Part shown: positions 26,155 to 35,184 of the stretch, one piece after another
How the letters are laid out: the number at the start of each line of letters is the position of its first letter
How positions within the stretch are numbered: the stretch's first letter is position 1
NCBI GenBank assembly: GCA_965249895.1
Contig: CBDFNC010000003.1
Location: 124,001 to 188,000, forward strand
Origin: CBDFNC01 sp965249895
Lineage (GTDB): Bacteria > Pseudomonadota > Gammaproteobacteria > Enterobacterales > CBDFNC01
Direction of reading: 5' to 3'
DNA: 64,000 nt
Program-made: the position numbers and the translations under genes
Notes under the pieces: generated by a model
What the model was told of the DNA's origin: nothing
The model's database searches: none
What the model saw: the letters and a program-made list of their open reading frames with translations, nothing else

Positions 26155-26673
26155 CCGGAGATAATATCCCTAAGATGGACAACGTCAGGATCTGGCAAAA
26201 GTTGCCCATCTTCCTCTTTTTGGAATTTAGCGATTAGCACCTGTGCCGCTATGGGTTTTATCAGATAATCATCGGCACCGGCATTAATGCCTTTAACCAA
26301 ATATTCAGGTTCGGACTGACTGGTCAAAAAGATGAGCCGAACCCACTCTGGTGAGCTGAAAGCCATCCATACCCTGCATAACTACATCCATGATCACCAC
26401 ATCGGGTAACACATCTCTAAACAAGCGGACACCCTCTTTGCCTGTGCTGGCAAAATAAAGCTCATAGGTTTTCCCAGATAAAAAGCGACCAACTAAGTGT
26501 ATTAGTATAAGTTTTTCGAGATTATGTATGAATTTTAACTATTGTAAATGTACTGATTCGCCTAGTGCTGCATGGCCTGCCTAGATTGGTAGGTTAATTT
26601 AAGCCTTGGTGAACTTTTGCTTATGCACTTATCTCCCGATCACCCTGTTACCGTCAACTATAAGCACTTTCAT
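26151..26673 (-). pseudogene. Response-regulator receiver domain, disrupted
   Basis: Fragments of a receiver domain lie in order on the minus strand. MKVLIVDGNRVI starts at ATG 26673 behind a good GGGAG site. LVGRFLSGKTYELYFAS through LPDVVIMDVVMQGMDGFQLTR lies at about 26493-26355. After a frameshift come VRLIFLTSQSEPEYLVKGINAGADDYLIKP and the stop at 26151. A 134-bp AT-rich insert with TA flanks separates the first two parts. One acidic-pocket residue (VDD to VDG) has also changed. The phospho-acceptor Asp, the Thr of LTS and the Lys of IKP are all recognisable, so this was a stand-alone REC or REC-domain protein. It is now inactive. Confidence 0.75.
26496..26629. mobile_element. MITE-like 134-bp insertion in the receiver-domain gene
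   Basis: The insert begins AGTGTATTAGTATAAGTT and, read from the other end, AGTGCATAAGCAAAAGTT, giving imperfect terminal inverted repeats. It is flanked by TA at 26494-26495 and 26630-26631. It is AT-rich, has no ORF, and interrupts the coding sequence of the receiver domain. TA flanks suggest a Tc1/IS630-type mover in trans, but its ends differ from the IS at 15161. Size and ends are judged by eye. Confidence 0.5.
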
Positions 26674-26793
26674 CACACTCATCTCCCTGTCGCTCTCTAG
26701 AGAATAATTAATTTTTATTAATCCTGTCTTCACCTTTGCTATATTAAGCTTTCTGCATAATAGCCAGCTATAAAACAAGTTTCGGGAGTGGCA

Positions 26794-27426
26794 ATGAAAG
26801 ATCTGATGAACCTGCTGATGAGTTCAGGGAAAGACTACCTAGGCTCAAAAAATAACAAAAGCGGCGGTGGCGCGTTCAAAGGGGCAGCGGTCGGCAGTCT
26901 TGCCACTCTATTGCTAGGCAATAAAAAAGCCCGTAAGTTTGGCAAAAACCTGGGGAAAAACGCCCTCACTATAGGTGGAACCGCTGCGGTAGGCGGCGCC
27001 GCTTATTACGCTTATCAAAAATGGAAAAACGGACAGGAGAACCAAGCACCTAGCCGAGGTAATCAGCTAGGTGAAGACAATAAAGCAATGCTACTGTTAC
27101 AGGCCATGGTATTTGCGGCTAAGTCAGATGGCCACGTGGATAATATCGAAATGGCCAATATCGAAAATGCTCTGGAGGCAATGGAGCTGGATAACAAAGG
27201 AAAAACCGCGATCCAGCAGTGGTTAACTGCGCCTTTAGATGCCAATGCCATCGCTAACCAGGTTAATGATCTTGAACTGGCCAGCGAAGTATATATGGCA
27301 TCTCTACTGGTCATCGAAGTGGACCACTTTAAAGAAAGGGTCTACCTCGACCAATTAGCAACGGCCCTGCGACTACCTGCCGAGTTAAAGTTTAAGCTTG
27401 AGCAGGAGATAGACGCCACAGCCTAG
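26794..27426 (+). CDS. DUF533 (YebE-like) inner-membrane protein
   Basis: 210 residues from ATG 26794 (GGGAG 5 bp upstream; the GTG at 26788 overlaps that site). The N-terminus is glycine-rich (GGGAFKGAAVGSLATLLLGNKKARKFGKN) with a short hydrophobic segment (ALTIGGTAAVGGAAYYAYQKW). The C-terminal half is the acidic TerB-like helical domain (LLQAMVFAAKSDGHVDNIEMANIENALEAM). DUF533 proteins are envelope-stress-linked in enterobacteria; the role is not defined. TATATT and TATAAT-like hexamers upstream could supply a promoter. Confidence 0.87.
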   Translation: MKDLMNLLMSSGKDYLGSKNNKSGGGAFKGAAVGSLATLLLGNKKARKFGKNLGKNALTIGGTAAVGGAAYYAYQKWKNGQENQAPSRGNQLGEDNKAMLLLQAMVFAAKSDGHVDNIEMANIENALEAMELDNKGKTAIQQWLTAPLDANAIANQVNDLELASEVYMASLLVIEVDHFKERVYLDQLATALRLPAELKFKLEQEIDATA

Positions 27427-27450
27427 GAATAGCCAAGGGGGCGTTCTCAT

Positions 27451-27873
27451 TTACTCCAGCCAGTTAAAGGGCGCAAACAAACCGGAGCTTAACTTAGCTT
27501 TAAGCTCCGCCAGCTTCTCGTCTGAATAAGCAAGCTGACTTTGTGCCCCCCAGACGACACCCGGCCAGCAGAAATCCCCTTTACTGCGGCCCACAACATG
27601 AATATGCAGCTGGGAAACTATATTACCTATAGCTGCCACATTGAGTTTATCTACTTTTAACTCGGTTTTTAGCCAGCTGGATAGCCAGTTAATTTCCTGC
27701 AAAATAGTTTGCTGCTGCTCGGGAGCCAATTCAAATAACTCGGTGTGATTTGTCTTAGGCGCCAGGATAAACCAGGGAACATCAGCACTTTTATTTAGCA
27801 ATAACAAGCTATCATCCGATTCACCCAATAGGTAACAATCCTGTTGTAGCCTGGTATCAAGTTGAAATTTCAT
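27451..27873 (-). CDS. HIT-family hydrolase-like protein
   Basis: 140 residues. The histidine-triad region is SQLHIHVVGRSKGDFCWPGVVWG near residue 90, in the form typical of a HIT subfamily that keeps two of the three histidines in H-x-H-x-x and is followed by a WPG-VWG motif. HIT proteins hydrolyse nucleotide phosphoramidates or dinucleotides. ATG 27873 is chosen because AAGGG lies 5 bp upstream; GTG 27879 and ATG 27876 are alternatives. It follows cti on the same strand with a 13-bp gap and may be co-transcribed. Confidence 0.83.
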   Translation of the reverse strand: MKFQLDTRLQQDCYLLGESDDSLLLLNKSADVPWFILAPKTNHTELFELAPEQQQTILQEINWLSSWLKTELKVDKLNVAAIGNIVSQLHIHVVGRSKGDFCWPGVVWGAQSQLAYSDEKLAELKAKLSSGLFAPFNWLE

Positions 27874-27886
27874 CATCACCCTTTTA

Positions 27887-30241
27887 TTACCTGTTTTCTA
27901 ATCGGTTATAGTCCAACAGCCCCGCTTCTATTGGCTCGGCTTGTTTATACAGGTGGAGCACCCTGTCACTATGGGGCCAAAAATCATCTGAGGTTCGTCG
28001 AATGGCAAAATTGTCCAGCAGGGCAGCGTAATCCGACTCGCTTTTCAGCTTGGATATCTGTCTAACAAATAGCGGCAGTTCAGCGCTGCTCACCTTTAGA
28101 AATACATTGGGGTAATCTCCCAACACACCGCGCACCAAAGTTAAGTAATCTTCCTCAGGCAACCGGCTAGCTGCCTCATCCAATAAGCTGGATATATTAC
28201 TGTGTCCGACATTACGGATAAGAGTATAAAGACTTTGATTTCCCTGCTTGTCTACCAGCATCAGGCTGGAAAGCTCAGCCAGCTGATTGACCGGTGCCCC
28301 TTTTAACTCATTTAACTTGCTTAACCAAGTCAGGTCTTCTGAGCTCACATCGGAAAGCTGCAATTGATACCGGATACCCAGGATAGGTTTGAGTTTTTCC
28401 TTTAGTAAACCAAACAGCTCTTGCTTTGGATTAGCCGTTTGGTAATGAATATTAGATGGCTGGTGAAATCCGGAAATATCCCCGGTGACATAATTAATAA
28501 TGCTTTTTTCTGCATTCCGATACCAGTATCCCAGCTCTTTGGTCCTGTCCTGTTTTGGCAGCAAAGCAAGGAAGTTATATTCCCCTTCCATACGTAAAAA
28601 ATCCATATACAAACGGGTAATTAATTGGTGACCAACATTGCCATAAACATCAAAACCTGCCACCAGCAAATAGTGGATCCTTTCCAGTAACGGATAGTCG
28701 ATGATCCAAGCCGTTTTTGGTGACTGCCCCACCAGCCCTTTCACCACAGAAGCACTATCGAAATGTCGAAATATAGTCAGTGCCGCATGAGAGTTGCCAC
28801 TCCAGATGACATCCAGATCCAGCTTACCGCCACTCTTGAAGTACTGGTTCATCCAGTCACTTTTTCCCTGAAGATACTTCTCCTGAAATCTTGAATATTT
28901 AATCCAATTGGTCAGGATCAGGGCATCGCTCGCTTCTTGTGCTGGTAATCTTAAATGATCGCTTTGTTCTGCCAGGAATTGCTCAGTGTTGTCTCCTTCC
29001 AGGTCACCTTCAGCAAAAAATACCCAGAAATGATCATTTATCACATTAAGCGCTATCTGCCCGCGACATACAGGCCCCTTGATAAAGCCCATTATGGTAT
29101 TTTGCGCGTCATCAAGCATAAACTGGTAACGAGCCTCAGCGGGTAAATGACGAAAAGCCACAAAGGGGTTGGCAGCGATGCTTGTTGTATAGGAAGGTAA
29201 CTCGGTTACCTGGTATTCAGGCTTAAAAAACAGCTGGTTATACCTCTCCATTCGTTGCTTACTCAAGGAGTAAGGCATATGAGTCTTGGCTAAAATAGAT
29301 TCCCGTTCACGCTGGAAGCGGTAATAGAACTTCGACACCTTAGGGTCATCATATGGCCTGCGTGTAGCAATCACCTGAATAGCCCGTCCCGGAGGGGTTT
29401 TCGAGCGAACTAACTTAAAGAATTCGCCTTTTTCCAGATCTTCAAAATAGAGATGAGATAAATACAAATGTTCGTAAATATACCTACTGACCAGACGTGC
29501 CTTCGGGCTGCCCTGGTTAAACCAGGCTTCCCATGTCTCTATCTGTTGTAAATAGTCTTCCGACAATGGTTTTTTCTTCGCCATAGCCGCGCCACTGCCC
29601 AACCAGTCCGCCAGGGTAGCGAATTCATCACTGGACAGCGCTGGTAATCCGTAAGGCATGCCCCAACCAGGGTATTCACCAGCAAACTTATCGTATTGCT
29701 CAACTTTCGGACATTGTTGATTACGGTCGAGGGAAAAATCGTAGCTGCTATCCAGCACCTTTTCCTTATACGCTGGCTGTGCTTTTTTCAGCTCAATAGA
29801 ACGGTACATCAGGCTGGCATGCAAATTGACTGCTGCTGTCTGATTACGCTCATTAAGTACCGGGAAAAACTTCTTTTGCCGCCACTCAGAAGTTGTTTGC
29901 GCGTCTTGGTATAAGCGGGATAGATCCTCGGAAAATAAACGGGCGCCATCATATACCTTGATTTTGCTCAGGCCCCGTTCGATACCCTGTGGAGAAGCGA
30001 GCTTTAACTGGCAAGGTGCGTCATAGCAGCCATGACAAACCACACAGCGATTCTCCAGAATAGGTTTGATCTGGTTATGGTAAGTCACCCCCGCCGCACT
30101 CTGAGACACTACTAAACGTTGCCTCGGCGCCGATTTGCCATACAGCTGATCCCAATTGCTGACCGCATAAGCGGCGCAGCCTGACAACAGGATAACCAAT
30201 AAGGCGAAAAATAGGCGAAGCGATCTTACCTGGCGCAACAT
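27887..30241 (-). CDS. cti: Fatty acid cis/trans isomerase
   Basis: 784 residues. The N-terminus has a hydrophobic signal ending LLSGCAAYA, followed by a cytochrome-c haem site CVVCHGCYDAPCQL near residue 67 and the long conserved Cti body (TWEAWFNQGSPKARLVSRYIYEHLYLSHLYFED). Cti isomerises cis-unsaturated acyl chains in membrane phospholipids to trans, lowering fluidity under solvent or heat stress; it is a periplasmic haem enzyme. The length matches the family. The HIT gene follows closely. The DNA just upstream of its start contains the 57-bp repeat array (30319-30604). Confidence 0.93.
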   Translation of the reverse strand: MLRQVRSLRLFFALLVILLSGCAAYAVSNWDQLYGKSAPRQRLVVSQSAAGVTYHNQIKPILENRCVVCHGCYDAPCQLKLASPQGIERGLSKIKVYDGARLFSEDLSRLYQDAQTTSEWRQKKFFPVLNERNQTAAVNLHASLMYRSIELKKAQPAYKEKVLDSSYDFSLDRNQQCPKVEQYDKFAGEYPGWGMPYGLPALSSDEFATLADWLGSGAAMAKKKPLSEDYLQQIETWEAWFNQGSPKARLVSRYIYEHLYLSHLYFEDLEKGEFFKLVRSKTPPGRAIQVIATRRPYDDPKVSKFYYRFQRERESILAKTHMPYSLSKQRMERYNQLFFKPEYQVTELPSYTTSIAANPFVAFRHLPAEARYQFMLDDAQNTIMGFIKGPVCRGQIALNVINDHFWVFFAEGDLEGDNTEQFLAEQSDHLRLPAQEASDALILTNWIKYSRFQEKYLQGKSDWMNQYFKSGGKLDLDVIWSGNSHAALTIFRHFDSASVVKGLVGQSPKTAWIIDYPLLERIHYLLVAGFDVYGNVGHQLITRLYMDFLRMEGEYNFLALLPKQDRTKELGYWYRNAEKSIINYVTGDISGFHQPSNIHYQTANPKQELFGLLKEKLKPILGIRYQLQLSDVSSEDLTWLSKLNELKGAPVNQLAELSSLMLVDKQGNQSLYTLIRNVGHSNISSLLDEAASRLPEEDYLTLVRGVLGDYPNVFLKVSSAELPLFVRQISKLKSESDYAALLDNFAIRRTSDDFWPHSDRVLHLYKQAEPIEAGLLDYNRLENR

Positions 30242-30318
30242 AATATCCGTCTCGGTTTATTGCATCTCTGCCTGCTATTGTGGACAGAAGAAGCAGGGGC
30301 CAATCCATTAGTTCAATA

Positions 30319-30604
30319 GCAATTCCGTCAGCAAAAAAGACACCCCGTGCGATTAACCATTTCGTTTAGCTAAATAGTAACCCCGTCAGCAAAAAAGACA
30401 CCCGTGCTATTAACCATTTCGTTTAACTAAAGAGTAACCCCGTCAGCAAAAAAGGCGCCCGTGCGATTAACCATTTCGTTTAGCTAAATAGTAACCCCGT
30501 CAGCAAAAAAGGCACCCGTGCGATTAACCATTTCGTTTAGCTAAATAGTAACCCCGTCAGCAAAAAAGACACCCGTGCGATTAACCATTTCGTTTAGCTA
30601 AATA
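30319..30604 (-). repeat. 57-bp tandem array derived from the 3' end of the adjacent membrane-protein gene
   Basis: Five units with 57-bp spacing (GTAACCCCGTCAGC at 30377, 30434, 30491 and 30548; the first unit from 30319 is degenerate and 58 bp). They lead into the true gene end at 30605. On the minus strand each unit reads as a short C-terminal sequence TKWLIARVSFLLTGLLFS plus stop, a shortened version of the gene's own PKWLIA ... LAGLLFS ending. The units share AAATGGTT-ATCGC and GGGTTACTATTTAGCTAA with the gene. The copies differ at a few bases only. It is not a CRISPR: there are no variable spacers. Confidence 0.88.
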
Positions 30605-30839
30605 GTAACCCTGCCAGTTGCACAGCAAAAAAAGGCATCACTACTATCATTACCGCCGACGCGATCAACCATTTCGGTAACTTGGCACTTAAACAATACA
30701 CTAATGAAATAACAGCCCCACTGACACATATACCCACTGTATATAAACCGTCAGGCATATCAGTATTGGAATTAAACGTAAACAGTGAAACCACAAAACT
30801 AACCACTAAGATAAGCGGTGGAATATAGATTTTATTCAT
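30594..30839 (-). CDS. Small three-helix membrane protein
   Basis: 81 residues, nearly all hydrophobic: LILVVSFVVSLFTF, YTVGICVSGAVISLVYCLS and LIASAVMIVVMPFFAVQLAGLLF form three likely transmembrane helices. No family recognised. Its 3' end is the source of the 57-bp repeat array that follows, and the last unit boundary (30605) lies inside its final codons. This suggests the C-terminal helix has been copied repeatedly downstream. Function unknown. Confidence 0.65.
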   Translation of the reverse strand: MNKIYIPPLILVVSFVVSLFTFNSNTDMPDGLYTVGICVSGAVISLVYCLSAKLPKWLIASAVMIVVMPFFAVQLAGLLFS

Positions 30840-30894
30840 CCAGATTTCTTTATTCTAATAAATGATTTTGGCGGTATATTTTACTGCCATACAC

Positions 30895-30923
30895 AAAAAA
30901 GGCGACCTTACATCTGTCACCTT
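30895..30923 (-). terminator. Rho-independent terminator
   Basis: On the minus strand AAGGTGAC pairs with GTCGCCTT (one G-T pair) around a 9-nt loop, followed by TTTTTT. It closes the retropepsin-like gene at 30936. Confidence 0.85.
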
Positions 30924-30935
30924 AACGGAACAGAG

Positions 30936-31439
30936 TTACTTTTTCGGTTCTTCTATGTCCACGTCCACCAGGTAATCACCGCTTAGCCAGTTTCTACCAA
31001 TAAGCAGCTTATAATCCATCTTGGTGCGATTTCTTAAATTCACCCGTACCGTTTTGGTTTCGCCATGCCATTTTAGATCCAACTCAACGACATACCTGTC
31101 TTCACGCCCCTGAGAGTTACGGATCCCCGTCACATCTACTATCTTCGCCTTACCCGTATGAAACGCCTTGCCTTCATTCATGGTGGTGAACGTCAGCATT
31201 TTACCTATATTTTTATCCATCTCACCGGCATCATTATCTACTTTCAGATCAAAAGCATGCATGGACGTGGTAGCCGCCCCGGTATCGATACGAGTTAAAA
31301 AAGCCAGCTCAGCCTGCTCGACCTGAATGTATTCCAGTTGTCCTACGATTCGCTTTTCTTTGGTTTCTTTAGCCATAGCCATAGCCATAGGTGTTAAAAA
31401 AGTCGCTATCAGCATAGCGCTCGTCAGTTTTTTATGCAT
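30936..31439 (-). CDS. Retropepsin-like periplasmic protein (PF05618, 'ATP-dependent zinc protease' family)
   Basis: 167 residues with a signal peptide (MLIATFLTPMAMAMA). The key motif is RIDTGAATTSMHA near residue 50, the D-T-G-A-x-T-S active-site signature of the retropepsin-like fold. VNLRNRTKMDYKLLIGRNWL near 135 is typical of the PF05618 family, historically called ATP-dependent zinc protease. RimB in the rim operon is a related cytosolic protein. With a signal peptide this one should be periplasmic, and no rimK neighbour is present. Substrate unknown. Confidence 0.8.
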   Translation of the reverse strand: MHKKLTSAMLIATFLTPMAMAMAKETKEKRIVGQLEYIQVEQAELAFLTRIDTGAATTSMHAFDLKVDNDAGEMDKNIGKMLTFTTMNEGKAFHTGKAKIVDVTGIRNSQGREDRYVVELDLKWHGETKTVRVNLRNRTKMDYKLLIGRNWLSGDYLVDVDIEEPKK

Positions 31440-31555
31440 TCAGTTTCCTACCTAACTTCTATAACAACAAAATAAGACTACATTTTGTCCGCATAGTTTA
31501 CACGGATATTGCCAGATTGCCGGAAAAATAAGAGGATACAAGGCGTTAACTAAGA

Positions 31556-31581
31556 CCTCTGTGGCGTACTCGCCACAGAGG
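31556..31581 (-). terminator. Terminator hairpin after MATE gene
   Basis: CCTCTGTGGCG and CGCCACAGAGG form a perfect 11-bp stem with a 4-nt loop, 7 bp after the MATE stop on the minus strand, followed by TCTTAGTT. Confidence 0.82.
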
Positions 31582-31588
31582 GTAACGG

Positions 31589-32959
31589 CTAGGCGACCCT
31601 AGGAGATCCAACCAGGTTGTTAGCCCAGCGGTTACCGAATACTCGCCAGCCGGCGGGAAGTACTTTAACCAGCTCCTCGGAGAGCATAGCCAAAAAGACA
31701 TAAGGTAAGGGGAGCTGCAATACCACTCCGACGAAAAAGGTAACAGGTAAGGCCCAGAACCACTGGCAAACCACATCCAGTTTCATACAGAATTTCGTAT
31801 CACCACCACTACGCAGGATGCCCACTATCATGGTGATATTCATGGCTCTCAGAACAATACTCAGGGCAATCAGGGGGAAACAGCTGGCTAACAAAGTAAT
31901 GACCTTATCATCCAATTGTGTATATAAGCCGAGTATTTGCGACTCTAGTAGTAAAAAACCGCTTGCTGTGATCACCCCTATGGTCCCCGCACAAATCACT
32001 GCATAGCGGGAATAGCGGCGACTCAACTCCAGCTTATTGGCCCCCAGGCTATTACCCAATATAGTTGCAGTCGCACCGGATATCCCAGCCACGATCGCCA
32101 GCCCGATAGCTTCTAAAGGCGCAAAGATAGTCATAGCTGCCAGTTCTGTTGGTCCCATACGGCTTATGATTACCTGCAGACTAAAGATCCCCACGCTCCA
32201 GATCAGGCTGTTAATTGCGATGGGCAAAGTAATATCCAGGTATTTGCTGACCAGAGATCTTTGTCTGACAGCAGCCAGGTGAGACAGAGACAACCGTAAT
32301 ACCGGCATCCATTTATAGATAACCATAAACACTAGCAACACTCTAAACACTCTGGCAGTCACTGTTGCTATACCAGCACCAGCTAAACCCAATTGTGGCG
32401 CCCCCCAGTTACCGAAGATCAGCATATAGTTCAGCAGCACATTCACCGCAAGCTCGGCTATATAGGTGTACAAACCTAGTTGTGGTTTGCCTATGGCCCG
32501 CAGCGACGCATCCAGACAAATAGACACCCCGCTCACCAACATGGCAATACCCAGTAACCTCAGGTACTGGTCGGCAAGTAACTGGGTAGCTGGGTCTGTG
32601 CTCATCAGGCCGGAAACCCAACCGGGAGTAAGGGTGCAGACCAGGAAGAACAAGGCAACAGAAACTGTCGCAAAAACCATACCTATTGCCAGGTTTTGTT
32701 TTAGCCCCTCGGGGTCCTTAGCTCCCCAATATTGAGCCAATAATACCGACATACCGCTGCCCATCCCCCAGATAAACAGGGTGGAGAACCAGAAGAAACG
32801 TGCACCAATGCCCGATGCAGCCACTTCCGTTGTACCCAATTGGCTGATCATTAAGGTATCCACAAAACCCGCACTGCTAAACAGTAAGCTCTGCAGCATC
32901 ATAGGCAAGGCCAGCACCACCAACCGGCGGAAAAAATAACCGAATTTTTCCTCATTCAT
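31589..32959 (-). CDS. MATE-family multidrug/toxin efflux transporter
   Basis: 456 residues from ATG 32959, preceded by GGAGGACAGGG; the longer frame to 32977 would cover the ribosome binding site. Twelve helices in two six-helix halves, each with MATE-type signatures: FGYFFRRLVVLALPMMLQSLLFSSAGFVDTLMIS at the N-terminus and LAAMTIFAPLEAIGLAIVAGISGATATILGN in the second half. MATE proteins export cationic drugs in exchange for Na+ or H+. A TetR gene is divergent 160 bp away and may regulate it, although that gene is also first in another operon. Confidence 0.9.
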   Translation of the reverse strand: MNEEKFGYFFRRLVVLALPMMLQSLLFSSAGFVDTLMISQLGTTEVAASGIGARFFWFSTLFIWGMGSGMSVLLAQYWGAKDPEGLKQNLAIGMVFATVSVALFFLVCTLTPGWVSGLMSTDPATQLLADQYLRLLGIAMLVSGVSICLDASLRAIGKPQLGLYTYIAELAVNVLLNYMLIFGNWGAPQLGLAGAGIATVTARVFRVLLVFMVIYKWMPVLRLSLSHLAAVRQRSLVSKYLDITLPIAINSLIWSVGIFSLQVIISRMGPTELAAMTIFAPLEAIGLAIVAGISGATATILGNSLGANKLELSRRYSRYAVICAGTIGVITASGFLLLESQILGLYTQLDDKVITLLASCFPLIALSIVLRAMNITMIVGILRSGGDTKFCMKLDVVCQWFWALPVTFFVGVVLQLPLPYVFLAMLSEELVKVLPAGWRVFGNRWANNLVGSPRVA

Positions 32960-33118
32960 ACCCTGTCCTCCAAACAAAAAAAGTCTACCTCAAAGCATGG
33001 GAACGATACCGTACACTTTGTGCAGCAAACTTAAATCAAGATATTTATGAAAACACTATAGATATATTGCTAGTTTGATCGTATTTTATATATAGCGTTT
33101 TCACACAAGGTAATTATT

Positions 33119-33835
33119 ATGAGTCTGCAAAAGGAAAAAAAGGCCGAGGTCAGGCGTAAGATAATCGACGCCGCAGTCGAACTAATGAGTATCGATGGCT
33201 ATAAAAATGTATCCATGCGTAAAATAGCCAAGCTTGCCGAAGTGGGTGATGCAACGATTTATAACTACTTCCCCAGTAAAGAAAAAATACTCTACGGGTA
33301 TTTCCTGCAAACCCTGGAAGACACCTTCGCAGAAATAGAAGCTATAGAAGGCTTTGATAGCTATACCCTGCAGGAAAAACTGCAACTACTGCTGGAAACC
33401 AACCTTTCCCAGTTCCTGGTCAACCGGGAGTTTGTCGACGAAGCCTTTGAGCTGGCATTTCTCGCCCCGCTAGCCAAATTCGGCGCCATTACCCCAATCA
33501 AATCTGCCCTGAACAAAAAATTCAGTGAGTTTTTGCAGCAAGCTTATAAGAGTGAAGAGCTGGAAGAGCAGGCCTTCAACGACTTTATGCCCTCACTGTT
33601 TTGGGACTATTACCTGGGAGTGGTGGTGTACTGGTTAAAAGATGACTCGGAAGACTTCACCAATACCACACAACTTATCGATCTCAGCCTAAGCCTGGCT
33701 ATGTCTGTGCTGGAAAGTGGTGTAGTGAGTAAATTTGGCGATATGTTCTCATTCCTGTTCCGTCATCATTTGTTCTCCGGCTTCGAATACCTGGACAAAG
33801 CCATGAGCAGCTACCGTAAAATCAAAAAATTATAG
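33119..33835 (+). CDS. TetR-family transcriptional regulator
   Basis: 238 residues. The N-terminal helix-turn-helix is typical: KIIDAAVELMSIDGYKNVSMRKIAKLAEVGDATIYNYFPSKEKIL. The C-terminal ligand domain is helical. The stop is 8 bp before the ABC1-kinase gene, so this is the first gene of that operon and probably autoregulates it. It is also divergent from the MATE gene. The intergenic DNA at 33055-33117 is AT-rich and includes TATATAGCG repeats that could form the operator. Ligand unknown. Confidence 0.88.
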   Translation: MSLQKEKKAEVRRKIIDAAVELMSIDGYKNVSMRKIAKLAEVGDATIYNYFPSKEKILYGYFLQTLEDTFAEIEAIEGFDSYTLQEKLQLLLETNLSQFLVNREFVDEAFELAFLAPLAKFGAITPIKSALNKKFSEFLQQAYKSEELEEQAFNDFMPSLFWDYYLGVVVYWLKDDSEDFTNTTQLIDLSLSLAMSVLESGVVSKFGDMFSFLFRHHLFSGFEYLDKAMSSYRKIKKL

Positions 33836-33843
33836 GAGCCGAC

Positions 33844-35157
33844 ATGAGCAAATTACCTACCAGTAAACTATCTCGCAGCTCCTTAGTTGCCAGAACGGTG
33901 GCAAAGGCAGGAGCGCAAAAACTGGGCGCCATGGCCAAGTCAGCTATCATCCCGACAAAAGACAAAGAAGCCGTAAAAGAACTCAGTGATGAAGAGATTG
34001 CCAAAACCATTTTTAAAGCCCTAGGCCGGTTAAAAGGCACCGCGCTAAAAGCCGCACAAATGCTCACCATGGAAGTGAACTTTCTGCCTGACTATCTGCG
34101 TAAAGAGCTGGCAAAATCCTGCTACCAGGCGCCGGGGATCAATAAAGCCCTGGTCAGAAAAATTATTCAGACCCAGTTTCAAACCAGCCCCGAAAAACTG
34201 TTTGTTCATTTTGACAGCGAGCCTTTTGCCGCCGCCAGCCTGGGACAAGTTCACGGGGCTGTGGATAAGCAAGGTAGGGAACTGGCAGTAAAAATTCAAT
34301 ACCCGGGTATCGCAGATACCATTAAATCAGATGTAACCATGCTTAAGGCCATGCTCAAGATGGCCCCCGCCAGATTTGAACTGGGGCCGGTAATACCCGA
34401 GATAGAGAAAAGGCTGCTGGAAGAAACCGACTATATACACGAGGCAGAGCAAACCTTAGCGTTTGCCAATGAATTCAAGCTGGCCGGAATTAAAATTGCC
34501 CAGCCTGTCACCGAGTATTGCACAGATAAAGTACTGACCACAGAGCGCCTGCCCGGCTTACATCTGGATACCTGGCTGGAAAGCAATCCAGACAAAGAAA
34601 AAAGAAATCGTGTCGCCCAACACCTGGCTGACCTGTTTATCTACTCGCTTTACAACATCAGCCGGTTACACGCAGACCCTAACATTGGCAACTTCCTGAT
34701 CATGCAGGATCAGCAAATTGGCCTGCTGGACTTCGGTTGTACCCAACCACTGGATACGGCGATCAGAGAGAACTTTATATTGTTGTTTAAAGCTTATCGT
34801 CGACAGGATATCGACAAGGTAACTGAGCTGTTCACCCACTACTACATGCATGGTGACCATCCCATCCCGGCGGAAATAAGCCAGAATATGGTGCAGCCTC
34901 TGGTGAACTGGATGTCCCAAATATTTCATCCCAACGGCTTTGATTTTGGGGAAAACCCGGACTTTATGAAGCAGGGAATGGAGCTTGCGCTAAAAGCTCA
35001 CAAGGTGGATAAGATGCCGGTAAAACCAAATAAACAGGTGCTATTTATTGAACGTACCTTTTTCGGGTATTTACAGATTTTTCAGCAGCTTGGCGCTTAC
35101 GTTCTGTTTGACTTGGACAAGCCGCAGGCGGCATTGACAATTACTGACGATTCCTGA
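33844..35157 (+). CDS. ABC1/AarF/UbiB-family atypical kinase
   Basis: 437 residues, GGAG 6 bp before ATG. It has the ABC1 (UbiB/ADCK) atypical kinase core. The alanine-rich nucleotide loop AAASLGQVH lies near residue 135, the catalytic lysine in LAVKIQYPG near 155, and HADPNIGNFLI plus GLLDFGC (catalytic and metal-binding Asp) near 277-300. The family's N-terminal KxGQ motif appears here as KAAQ. UbiB-type proteins support ubiquinone synthesis or lipid trafficking in the membrane. This one is not next to ubi genes; it follows a TetR gene and precedes small lipid- and membrane-type proteins, so it is a paralogue with a different context. Confidence 0.87.
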   Translation: MSKLPTSKLSRSSLVARTVAKAGAQKLGAMAKSAIIPTKDKEAVKELSDEEIAKTIFKALGRLKGTALKAAQMLTMEVNFLPDYLRKELAKSCYQAPGINKALVRKIIQTQFQTSPEKLFVHFDSEPFAAASLGQVHGAVDKQGRELAVKIQYPGIADTIKSDVTMLKAMLKMAPARFELGPVIPEIEKRLLEETDYIHEAEQTLAFANEFKLAGIKIAQPVTEYCTDKVLTTERLPGLHLDTWLESNPDKEKRNRVAQHLADLFIYSLYNISRLHADPNIGNFLIMQDQQIGLLDFGCTQPLDTAIRENFILLFKAYRRQDIDKVTELFTHYYMHGDHPIPAEISQNMVQPLVNWMSQIFHPNGFDFGENPDFMKQGMELALKAHKVDKMPVKPNKQVLFIERTFFGYLQIFQQLGAYVLFDLDKPQAALTITDDS

Positions 35158-35184
35158 CAGCAGCAAGAGGTATAAAGAAACACA

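Noticed and set aside
26151..26366. Stand-alone 71-residue protein
   Set aside because: It is the C-terminal half of a frameshifted receiver domain, whose earlier parts lie directly upstream.
30075..30308. Minus-strand 77-residue frame upstream of cti
   Set aside because: It overlaps the start of cti in another frame, has low-complexity character and no ribosome binding site.
30319..30604. Tandem array as a CRISPR
   Set aside because: The units are contiguous copies of a gene end with no variable spacers, and no cas genes are nearby.
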